This document shows, one piece after another, positions 52,510 to 59,905 of a stretch of 64,000 nt of DNA. The stretch's first letter is position 1; each line of letters opens with the position of its first letter. This DNA is from WHTK01 sp963711035. GTDB taxonomy: Bacteria > Chloroflexota > Dehalococcoidia > DSTF01 > WHTK01. Under the pieces are notes generated by a model, which saw only the letters and a list, made by a program, of their open reading frames with translations, did no database searches and was not told where the DNA came from. The stretch covers positions 62,001 to 126,000 of the forward strand of contig CAVQCN010000003.1 in the NCBI GenBank assembly GCA_963711035.1, given 5' to 3'. The position numbers and the translations under genes are program-made.

Positions 52510-52537
52510 GTAGGGACGCAGCTCTAGCTCCGTCCCC
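52510..52537. repeat. Dispersed repeat family C, copy 2
   Basis: GTAGGGACGCAGCTCTAGC then TCCGTCCCC, differing from copy 1 in one base. The whole intergenic stretch 52277-52574 is made of such repeats and holds no gene. Confidence 0.75.
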
Positions 52538-52574
52538 ACGTTCGAGCCTTACCCTCTTGCCCGATTGCCCCGTC

Positions 52575-53726
52575 CTATCCCCAGACGCGCTGGGCGACGC
52601 GGGCGACGAGCTCCAGCTTGGCCTTCTGCTCGTCCCAGGTCAGCAGGTTGCCCGGCGCCGTCGAGGCGAAGCCGCACTGCGGGCTCAACGCCAGGTTCTC
52701 GATCGGCATGTACTTGGCCGCTTCCTCGATGCGGCGGATCAGGTCGTCCTCCGACTCAAGCTGCGGCAGCTTGGAGCTGACCAGGCCCAGCACGACCATC
52801 TTGTCGCGCGGCACGAAGCGCAGGGGCTCGAACCCGCCGGCGCGATCCGTGTCGTACTCCAGCAGGAAACGGTCGACGTTCATGCCGGCGAATAGCTTCT
52901 CCGCCACCGGCTCGTAGCCGCCCGCGCCGCCCCAGGCGCTGCGGTTGTTGCCTCGGCAGATGTGGTGTCCGACGACGACGCCCGGCGTGCCGCGCGCGCC
53001 CGCGATGCAGGCGTTGTCCATCGCGATCTGGTCGTCGAGCTCCTTGTCGAGGTCAATGCCCTGGTCGATCATGGCCTGGCGCCGTTCCGGCACCATCCAG
53101 GAGGTGTAGCGGAGCGAGTCGAGCTGTACATAGGAGCAGCCTTTGTCGATGGCCTCGCGCACCTCCTGGTTGAGGAAGCCGATCAGCTCGTTCGCGAGGT
53201 CTTGCACCGTCGGGTAGAACTTGTCCGTGATGCCCTCGCGGTACCAGCCGGCGGCGCGGTTGGCGGTTGAGGCGAAGGTGATCTTCCAGGGGCCGGGCGC
53301 GTGCGTCTTGAGGAAGTCCGCCTCGTCACCGACCAGGCTTCGTACCTTCTTCAGCTTATTCGCGACCACCCATGAGCCACCTATCACCTCGGTCAGCGTC
53401 TCGCGAGCCAGCTCGGCGCTGGGGCCCTTCCAGCCGCCGCCGGCCGGGACAGCCGCGGGCGCCGGCGATTCGGCGTGCTCCAGGCCCTCCAGCGAGTCGA
53501 ACATGGCGCCGGCCCACCAGCTGCGGCGGTACTCGCCGTCCGTGAAGACGCTGATGCCGGCTTCCTTCTGCACTTTGATGGCTTCGAGCGCCCACTTGTC
53601 GGCGTTGGCGCGCAGCTCGTCCATCGATATCTCATGCGCGTCGTACTTCTTGCGCACCTCCAGCATCTCCGGCGGGCGCAGCAGGCTGCCGATGTGGTCG
53701 GCGCGGTAGGCAGGTTCGGTTGGCAT
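52575..53726 (-). CDS. Cobalamin-independent methionine synthase-like (MetE C-terminal family) protein
   Basis: The 383-residue protein matches the MetE C-terminal barrel family, which includes methyltransferases acting on thiols and epoxyalkane:CoM transferases. It has YRADHIGSLLRPPEML, DGEYRRSWWAGAMFDSLEG, YVQLDSLRYTSWM, and the zinc-site motifs GHHICRGNNRS (His and Cys) and LSPQCGFAS with a second Cys. The N-terminal half of full MetE is absent, so it is a single-barrel protein. The ATG at 53726 has AAGGAG upstream. Methyl donor and acceptor are unknown. It is the last gene of a short reverse-strand series. Confidence 0.82.
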   Translation of the reverse strand: MPTEPAYRADHIGSLLRPPEMLEVRKKYDAHEISMDELRANADKWALEAIKVQKEAGISVFTDGEYRRSWWAGAMFDSLEGLEHAESPAPAAVPAGGGWKGPSAELARETLTEVIGGSWVVANKLKKVRSLVGDEADFLKTHAPGPWKITFASTANRAAGWYREGITDKFYPTVQDLANELIGFLNQEVREAIDKGCSYVQLDSLRYTSWMVPERRQAMIDQGIDLDKELDDQIAMDNACIAGARGTPGVVVGHHICRGNNRSAWGGAGGYEPVAEKLFAGMNVDRFLLEYDTDRAGGFEPLRFVPRDKMVVLGLVSSKLPQLESEDDLIRRIEEAAKYMPIENLALSPQCGFASTAPGNLLTWDEQKAKLELVARVAQRVWG

Positions 53727-53877
53727 TCCCCTCACTCCTTTTCATGCCCGGCCGGAGGTTGAGCGCGGCCGAGGGCGCGTGATCGTCGCCCGATCATTTC
53801 AGCCGCTTGCGGGCGCTACATCGGCTGCAGCGCCAAAAGATCGCGTACGCGGCTCGTGAGAACTCGATAGAGACGGC
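53727..53877. other. Intergenic, short
   Basis: It holds a palindrome-like GATCGTCGCCCGATC (53779-53793) and no clear gene. Confidence 0.35.
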
Positions 53878-54684
53878 TCAGCAGCGCCGGCCGATAAACT
53901 CGAGGGCGCGCTCGGCGCACTCGTCCGGCCGCACCGCCGCCACGTGGTAGGAGTCGCCCTCGACCACCTGTAGCTCCGAGTCCGGGATGAGCTGCTGCCA
54001 CTCGCGCACGACGTCCACCGAGGCGAGCGCGCTGCCCTGCGTCGTCATGATCAGCGTCGGCGCCTTGATCGTCGGTAGCGCTGCGGAGATGTCGAGGCGA
54101 TCGACCATTTCGTGGATCGAGATGCACGTCTCCTGGTCGGTTCGCCCCATGTAGTCGGTCCACCAGGCGATCTGCTCTTCGGACGCTTCGTTGCCAAGCC
54201 GGGCGCGCATCGTCTCGGCGGCCCAGCCGCGGATGCCCTTGTTGCGCATCATCGGGCCGAAGGTGTGCAAGTCGGCGCTGCCACCCGTGTTGCTCGACCG
54301 CACCGGACCGCTGATCACCGTCAGGCTGCGGGTGCGCTCCGGGTAGCTGGCGGCGAACTGCAACGACACGCTGCCGCCGATCTTGGCGCCGATGACGTGC
54401 ACCTTCTCGACACCCAGCGTGTCGAGAAGGTGGGCGAGGTCGTCCGCCAGATTTTCCGGCGTGAAGTAGTAGCCCGGCGCCGGCGTCGATTGGCCGAAGC
54501 CGCGCAGGTCGGGCCGCAGCACGCGATAGTGCCGGGCGACGTGCGGCACCCAGCAGCCCCAGGCCAGGCCGGATTCGGCGACGCCGTGCACCATCATGAC
54601 GGCTTCCGCCTGCTTCCACGGCTCGCCGAAGTAGTCGTCCTCGTAGTGCATGGTCAGGCTCTCGTCAATTCGCACGTCCGGCAT
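53878..54684 (-). CDS. Alpha/beta hydrolase-fold protein lacking the serine nucleophile
   Basis: The 268-residue protein has the fold: AVMMVHGVAESGLAWGCW (oxyanion region), LRPDLRGFGQSTPAPGYYF, the elbow VIGAKIGGSVSLQFA, LIMTTQGSALASVDVV, and a histidine in EGDSYHVAAVRPDE. In the elbow, the usual G-x-S-x-G is G99-A-K101-I-G103, so the nucleophile is a lysine. The DNA is unambiguous there (54384-54382). It is therefore probably not a classic serine hydrolase, and may bind a ligand or use another mechanism. The ATG at 54684 is 24 bases downstream of a TfoX-N gene on the same strand. Confidence 0.78.
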   Translation of the reverse strand: MPDVRIDESLTMHYEDDYFGEPWKQAEAVMMVHGVAESGLAWGCWVPHVARHYRVLRPDLRGFGQSTPAPGYYFTPENLADDLAHLLDTLGVEKVHVIGAKIGGSVSLQFAASYPERTRSLTVISGPVRSSNTGGSADLHTFGPMMRNKGIRGWAAETMRARLGNEASEEQIAWWTDYMGRTDQETCISIHEMVDRLDISAALPTIKAPTLIMTTQGSALASVDVVREWQQLIPDSELQVVEGDSYHVAAVRPDECAERALEFIGRRC

Positions 54685-54708
54685 CGAGGTGGTCCTTTCT
54701 CGTGATAG

Positions 54709-55077
54709 CTAGCGCGCTCGCTTGCGCGTTCTCGACTTCGTGCCCGGCTCCTTCGCCGGCAGCTTCGATGCGACGCCGTACGCCTGGTCGAGCCAGGCCT
54801 TCAAGGCGGCGTCGGAGGCTACAACCGAGCCGTCGACGAAGAGCATGCCCCGCGACGTACGGCCGCCCATTTCCATCGGCCGCGCGCCAGGGCGAGCCAG
54901 CCATTCGTCATGCGCGTCGGCGCCGACTCGCACCATGAGCTCGTCGTTGATGACGCCCGCGTACATGTTGCCGCCCGTCATGAAGCACAGCCCGCCGAAC
55001 ATCTTGCGCTCGGTCAGCGCCGGGTCCTCGCCCATCAGGTCGCGGATGCGCTGCGCCAGTCCCTCGTCATAGGCCAT
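54709..55077 (-). CDS. TfoX N-terminal-domain protein
   Basis: TfoX/Sxy N-domain proteins regulate competence in some Proteobacteria; elsewhere their role is not known. The 122-residue protein has LAQRIRDLMGEDPALTERKMFGGLCFMTGGNMYAGV, typical of the domain, and RGMLFVDGSVVASDAALKAWL. The end is basic (KEPGTKSRTRKRAR). It is 12 bases after the GNAT gene on the same strand, so probably co-transcribed. Confidence 0.8.
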   Translation of the reverse strand: MAYDEGLAQRIRDLMGEDPALTERKMFGGLCFMTGGNMYAGVINDELMVRVGADAHDEWLARPGARPMEMGGRTSRGMLFVDGSVVASDAALKAWLDQAYGVASKLPAKEPGTKSRTRKRAR

Positions 55078-55089
55078 CCCGGTGCTCCT

Positions 55090-55566
55090 CTAGGTGAGCG
55101 GTTGCCACATCGAGTGCAAATCATAGCGCTCGCGGAAGTCGGGATGGGTGCTGATGTAGACGTATTGCCAGCAACGCTGCGCGGGCTCGCGCCACTCCTC
55201 CATCGGCAACTCGACGAAGCCCAGGCGCTGCCAGAACGTCCACGAACCGCCCGTGAAGAGGTAGACGTCGCGGGCGCCGCGCCGCTTCCCCCCGTCGATG
55301 AGCAATCTCGACAGATGCTCGCCGATGCCGTTGCCGCGTACGTCCTCAACCACCGCCACGCTGCGCAGCACGGCCGCATCGTCGTGCAGCTCGAAGCCGC
55401 CGCACGCCACGACGCGCTCATCCGTCTCGGCCACCATGAAGCCGTCGATGAACTCCGCCAGGTATCGGGACGGCAGCCCCGCCTGCGAGAGCAGCGCTTC
55501 TATGCTCGGGACGTCGTCCAGGCTCGCGGCGCGGTACTTGAGGCGGGCGTTGGTGTCGGCGGTCAC
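55090..55566 (-). CDS. ArsN2-like GNAT-family acetyltransferase
   Basis: The 158-residue protein is a single GNAT domain like ArsN2: KYRAASLDDVPSIEALLSQAGLP, FMVAETDERVVACGGFELHDD, then the acetyl-CoA loop LRSVAVVEDVRGNGIGEHL, and LFTGGSWTFWQRLGFVEL. In ArsN2 clusters these genes sit with arsenic resistance, but no ars genes are here. The substrate is thus unknown. The ATG at 55566 is the start, just past a dispersed element. Confidence 0.75.
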   Translation of the reverse strand: MTADTNARLKYRAASLDDVPSIEALLSQAGLPSRYLAEFIDGFMVAETDERVVACGGFELHDDAAVLRSVAVVEDVRGNGIGEHLSRLLIDGGKRRGARDVYLFTGGSWTFWQRLGFVELPMEEWREPAQRCWQYVYISTHPDFRERYDLHSMWQPLT

Positions 55567-55587
55567 GCGTCCAGTGTACGCACCGAT

Positions 55588-55767
55588 GTCATTCCGACCG
55601 CAGGGAGGAATCTGGTGGGGCAGGATACGGCTGCGAGGTTACCGGCAACGGCCACTGATAACGCCTTCGTCTTCTCGCGAGATCCGAGGCGACATCAGTC
55701 AAGACGAACGTTCCCCGCCGCCCCGGATTGCCGCGCCCTCCGAGCCATCGGGGTGGCTCGCAATGAC
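55588..55767. mobile_element. Dispersed repeat family D with imperfect inverted ends (MITE-like)
   Basis: GTCATTCCGACCG (left) and GGCTCGCAATGAC (right) are inverted copies with mismatches, a 180-base element without a gene. A right-end fragment of about 38 bases is also at 52431-52468. Such GTCATTnCGA elements are spread in intergenic DNA of many bacteria. Confidence 0.65.
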
Positions 55768-55780
55768 AGCTCGGGTGAGG

Positions 55781-58000
55781 CTACGGCTGCTCCCGATGCA
55801 TCTGCTCGTAAAGCTTCTCCGCCGTGAAGGGCGGTTCAAGGAAGCGGATGCCTGTCGCGTCGGCGATTGCGTTGGCGATGGCGGGCGCCACCGGGCCGAT
55901 GGCGTTTTCGCCGATGCCCTTGAGGTGGTACGGCCCGACGCCGGCCTCGTGCTCAACCAGCACTGTCTGCAGCTCCGGGATGTCGCGCATCGTCGGGATC
56001 TTGTAGTCGCCGAACGAGAGGCTGGTGACGCGTCCGTCTTCCACGTCGAGCTTCTCCATCAGCGAGTAGCCGAAGCCCTGCATGAAACCGCCGTTGATCT
56101 GCCCCTGATGGCCCACAGGGTTGACGATGGTGCCGACGTCGTGCGCCGTGGTGAACTTGCGAACCCATATAGCGCCCGTCTCCGGGTCAACCTCCACCTC
56201 GGCGACCTGGGCGGTGAAGGCGCCGATGTGGGCCGGCGCCGTCTCGTCCACCTCAATCCTGGCCTCGACGTCGCCGCCGGCGCGGGCGACGAGCTCGGGC
56301 CACGGCACCGCTTCGCCGTTGTCGATGCGCCGCACATGGCCCTCGCTGAAGCTGATGCCCTCGGCCGGCCATTCGAGCTGCTGGCGCGCCAGGTCCATGA
56401 GCTCTTCTTTCGCCTTTTGCGACGCCTGAAACGCTGCGACCGTGTTGACGCGCGTGCCGCGGCTGCCGCCGATGCCGGAGTCCATGCGCACGGCGTCCGT
56501 GTTCCAGACCTCGACCTCGATGTTCTGCGGGTCGATGCCCATCTCTTCGGCGACGACCTGGCGCAGCGTCGTGTAGGTGCCGGTGCCCTGGTCGAAGATG
56601 GCGGTGTGCAGCACGGCGGTGCCGTCGGCGCGCAGGACGATGCCGGAGTTGCCGATGCCGCCCGCCGGCCCGCGGTCGCCGATAGCGACGCCGCGGCCCA
56701 CGTGCGGCGCCTTCGGTGCCGAGTAGCCCGCCGCGTCAAGGGCGCGCTGCAGCGTCTCCTTGACGTAGACCTGGTGCAGCGTCTGGCCGGACGCCGCCTC
56801 TTCGCCCTCGTCGATCAGGTTCTTCATGCGCAGCTCCACCGGGTCCATCCCGATGGCGCGCGCCACTTCGTCCAGATGAGACTCGATGGCGAACATGCCC
56901 TGCGGCTCGCCCGGCGCGCGCATGTGGCCGCCCGGCACCGTGTTCGTATAGACGTGCACGGACTCGACGCGCGTGTTGGGGATGCGGTACGGCCCGGCCG
57001 CCTGGTTGGCGCCGCCGATGAAGCCGCGCGGCTTGAAGCCAGCGTAGGCGCCGCAGTTGACGCGGAAGTAAACCTGGTGCGCGACGAGCGTGCCATCGCG
57101 CTTCGCTCCGGTCTTGAGTCGCATCTCCACCGTGTGACGCGGGTTACCGGCCATGAATTCTTCCAGGTAGTCGGGCACGATGCGCACGGGGCGGCCCGTC
57201 ATCTTCGAGAGGTAGTAGGCGATGGGCAGGTCGGGCGGCGTTGCTTTGCCGCCGAAGTCGCCGCCGATGTAGGCGTGGTTGATCGTCACGTTCTCAATTG
57301 GCAACCCGACCGCCGTCGCCAGCGCGTCGCGGACGTTGAACGGCGTCTTGCTGCCGCACCACACATTGACGTGCTCGCCTTCGACCGACGCGACGACAGC
57401 CTGCGTCTCCATGTAGGCGTGATGCACTCGCTGGGTGATGTACGTGCGCTCCACGACGACGTCTGCTGCCGCGAAGCCCGCATCGAGGTCGCCGCGGTCG
57501 TTGCGGCTGTAGGCGTAGGCGTTGGGCCACTGGGACGGCATGGCGCCGCGATAGGTCTCGTAGTCCGGGTGCAGCACCGGCGCATCCGGCTGCATCGCCT
57601 CCTCGGAGGTCAACACGGCCGGCATCTCTTCGTACTCGACGTCGATCAGCTCGATCGCCTGCTGGGCCACGTCTTCGTCCTCGGCCGCGACCGCGGCGAC
57701 GCGCTCGCCGAAGAATCGCACGCGATCGCGGGCGATGGGCGGGATGTCGCGCACAGCCTGGCGGCCGTAGAGGCCGGGCGCGATGTCGGCGCCGGTGAGC
57801 ACCGCGTGCACGCCGGGCAGGCTGCGCGCTGCCGACGTGTCGATGCGGACGATGCGGGCGTGGGCGTGCGGGCTGTGCAGCACCCTGCCCCAGAGCATGC
57901 CGGGCAGCTTGACGTCGGCGGCGTAGATCGCAGAGCCGGTGACCTTGTCGAAGCCGTCCACCCGGGGGCTCGGCTTGCCGATGACGCGATAGCTGACCAT
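55781..58000 (-). CDS. Molybdenum-hydroxylase (xanthine dehydrogenase family) large subunit
   Basis: The 739-residue protein is the molybdopterin-binding subunit of xanthine dehydrogenase/CO dehydrogenase-type enzymes. It has GKPSPRVDGFDKVTGSAIYAADVKLPGML, the substrate-channel region EGEHVNVWCGSKTPFNVRDALA, NHAYIGGDFGGKA, RVNCGAYAGFKPRG, RAPGEPQGMFAIESHLD and near the end the catalytic Glu motif GIGENAIGPVAPAIANA. No CoxL-specific AYRCSFR loop is seen, so it is not CO dehydrogenase form I. The FAD and iron-sulfur subunits are not on either side, so its partners are elsewhere. The ATG at 58000 is used. Confidence 0.85.
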   Translation of the reverse strand: MVSYRVIGKPSPRVDGFDKVTGSAIYAADVKLPGMLWGRVLHSPHAHARIVRIDTSAARSLPGVHAVLTGADIAPGLYGRQAVRDIPPIARDRVRFFGERVAAVAAEDEDVAQQAIELIDVEYEEMPAVLTSEEAMQPDAPVLHPDYETYRGAMPSQWPNAYAYSRNDRGDLDAGFAAADVVVERTYITQRVHHAYMETQAVVASVEGEHVNVWCGSKTPFNVRDALATAVGLPIENVTINHAYIGGDFGGKATPPDLPIAYYLSKMTGRPVRIVPDYLEEFMAGNPRHTVEMRLKTGAKRDGTLVAHQVYFRVNCGAYAGFKPRGFIGGANQAAGPYRIPNTRVESVHVYTNTVPGGHMRAPGEPQGMFAIESHLDEVARAIGMDPVELRMKNLIDEGEEAASGQTLHQVYVKETLQRALDAAGYSAPKAPHVGRGVAIGDRGPAGGIGNSGIVLRADGTAVLHTAIFDQGTGTYTTLRQVVAEEMGIDPQNIEVEVWNTDAVRMDSGIGGSRGTRVNTVAAFQASQKAKEELMDLARQQLEWPAEGISFSEGHVRRIDNGEAVPWPELVARAGGDVEARIEVDETAPAHIGAFTAQVAEVEVDPETGAIWVRKFTTAHDVGTIVNPVGHQGQINGGFMQGFGYSLMEKLDVEDGRVTSLSFGDYKIPTMRDIPELQTVLVEHEAGVGPYHLKGIGENAIGPVAPAIANAIADATGIRFLEPPFTAEKLYEQMHREQP

Positions 58001-58182
58001 GCATCTTCTCCTTCAGTCCAATAGCAGGCTGACGTGATCGTAGTTGGCGCCCGAACGCCAGGCAACGCCGAAAGAAGGTCGTACGTACGGCCTTACAGGT
58101 CTGGTCGAGGATTGTCGAGTGGTTTCCCGGAAGCGCGCCGCATGCAGGACTTATCCCGCGCGGTTCGCCGCCATGCCAATGG
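58001..58182. other. Intergenic
   Basis: About 180 bases without a gene or clear motif between two reverse-strand genes. Confidence 0.4.
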
Positions 58183-59517
58183 TTACGGCAGGTATTTCAG
58201 CGGATCAACGATGGCGCCGTCGAGATGGACCTCGAAGTGCAGGTGGTTGCCGGTGGCGTTGCCCGTGCGGCCGCCGAGGCCCAGCACCTCACCCTGCGTC
58301 ACTTCCTGGCCGGTCGTCACCATGATCTTCGAGAAGTGCGCGTACAGCGTCTCGAAGCCGTTGTGGTGGTCGACGATGACGTAATAGCCGTAGGAGCAGC
58401 ACGGATCGCCGCCGGCGAAGGTCACGGTGCCGTCTGCTACCGCCACGACTGCCTGGTTCGGGTCGTGGAAGAAGTCGATGTCGATGCCGAGCGGGTGCGG
58501 TCGGGCCGAAGTAGCTGGAGATCGTGGTCGATTCCGTCGCGGGCCACATGAAGCCGTAGGACGAAATGCCCTTCAGACGATGCCGAGGTCGGCGTTGCCG
58601 AATCCGTCCGGTACGGCGTCTCAGTCGCCTCGGGCGTGTCGGTCGCTTCCGGCTCCGGCGTGTCGGTGTCCTGCGGCGCGGGGGTTGCCGTGTCCTCCGG
58701 GACCGGTGTCGCGGTGTCTTCGGGGAGCTGGCGTCGCGGTATCTTCCGGCACCGGCGTGGCCGTATCCTCGACGACGGCTGCGTCATCGGCGGGCGGCGC
58801 CGGGTTGGTGATCTGCTGTGGGTCGGGCACCAGGATCTCCTGGCCCACGGTCAGTGCGTTGGCGTCGTCGATCTGGTTGACGCCTACCGCTTGGATTGAG
58901 TCGGCCGTGACGCCGTACATGTCGGCCACGTCCGTCAGCGTTTCGGCGTGGAAGACGGTGTGGATCAGGCCGTTCTCGACCGGGATGCGCAGCTTGAAGC
59001 CAACGGTGATCTCGTCGGAGTCGACCACGTCGGGCTTGTTGCTCTCGGCCAGCATTGCCGCGGGCGTAACATCTTCGCCGCCCTTGAGGCCGAAGTCGGC
59101 GGCGATCGCCGACAGCGTGTCGCCGGGCTGCACCGTGTAGATGCAGTAGAGGCCGCTGGAGTGCGGCTCGCACTGGTCGGCGCGCGATTCCGGCGTGGCG
59201 GTGGCTGTCGCCGTGGCGGTTGCTGCGGCCGAAGACGTCACGCCAGTGGGCAGCTCCGGCTCGAGGCCGAGCGCGCTGAGGCGCTGCTGCAGCACGGAGA
59301 GCGTGTCCTGATTGCTGCCCTCGAGCGGCTCCGTGCTGGAGGACGCGTAGTCGGAGACCAGCGTCTGCGGTGGAGCAGCCTGCAGCGCGGCAAGCTCGGC
59401 GGTCGGGGCTACCGTGGGAATCGGGATCGTGGGCGACGGCGCCACCGCGAGCTCGCTGGCGCCGATCGACGGTCCACCTGCCGCGAACATCGCGTACATG
59501 GCTACGGCGAGAGACAC
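58183..59517 (-). pseudogene. LysM and M23 peptidase envelope protein with three frameshifts
   Basis: Across four frames the pieces are in order. Frame A (59517 down) has a hydrophobic start (LVSLAVAMYAMFAAG), a Thr/Ala-rich stalk, LysM-type YTVQPGDTLSAIAADFGL, a second LysM-like HTVFHAETLTDVADMYG, then VVEDTATPVPEDTATPA. Frame B continues PEDTATPVPEDT... TPTSASSEG. Frame C has GFMWPATESTTISSYFGPT. Frame D has the M23 catalytic parts IDIDFFHDPNQAVVAV and GNHLHFEVHLDG. Each change is a net +1 in a C or G run (near 58727, 58575, 58507). No good start codon lies upstream: a TAA closes the frame at about 59655, and only a GTG within the hydrophobic segment or rarer codons is available. So it is decayed or the sequence has indel errors. 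Confidence 0.75.
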
Positions 59518-59905
59518 CAGCAGGACGGCGAGATGGGTAAACGGACGCGCCGAAGCGCGAGAGCCAATCTGCCTCGTGTTTCTCCGTGAGCGGGGGTTGG
59601 AGTGGGACCGAGGGTGTCCCTGGGTGGAATTGGAAATGGGTCCAGTGCTCCTACGCGATTATTTGTAGTATCGGCAGCGCCCTGCCTCACGCTTTGAAGC
59701 CACCGCGCGCATTGTACCCCGGTTTTGCCATTTGTACCCCCTTCGGTAAAAAAAGCATCAATTTGTAACGTGATCTGCACTGCTGGAATCGTACGGTCTT
59801 CGTATTGGCCGCATCGCAGAGAACCACAAGGCTGTAGCTACCGTACACTGGAGAGAACCAGAACGAGGGTAGAGCCTTGCTTCGATCCCTCCCTCACCCG
59901 CCATC
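59518..59905. other. Intergenic between M23 gene and PBP1A
   Basis: It includes an AT-rich stretch with a run of A (59747-59753) and a TACACT at 59844-59849 that may be the -10 of the PBP gene. No RNA gene is recognised. Confidence 0.4.

Noticed and set aside
59502..59780. 92-residue reverse-strand frame before the M23 gene
   Set aside because: It could only be the missing start of the M23 protein if there were a further frameshift. It has no signal peptide or motif of its own.
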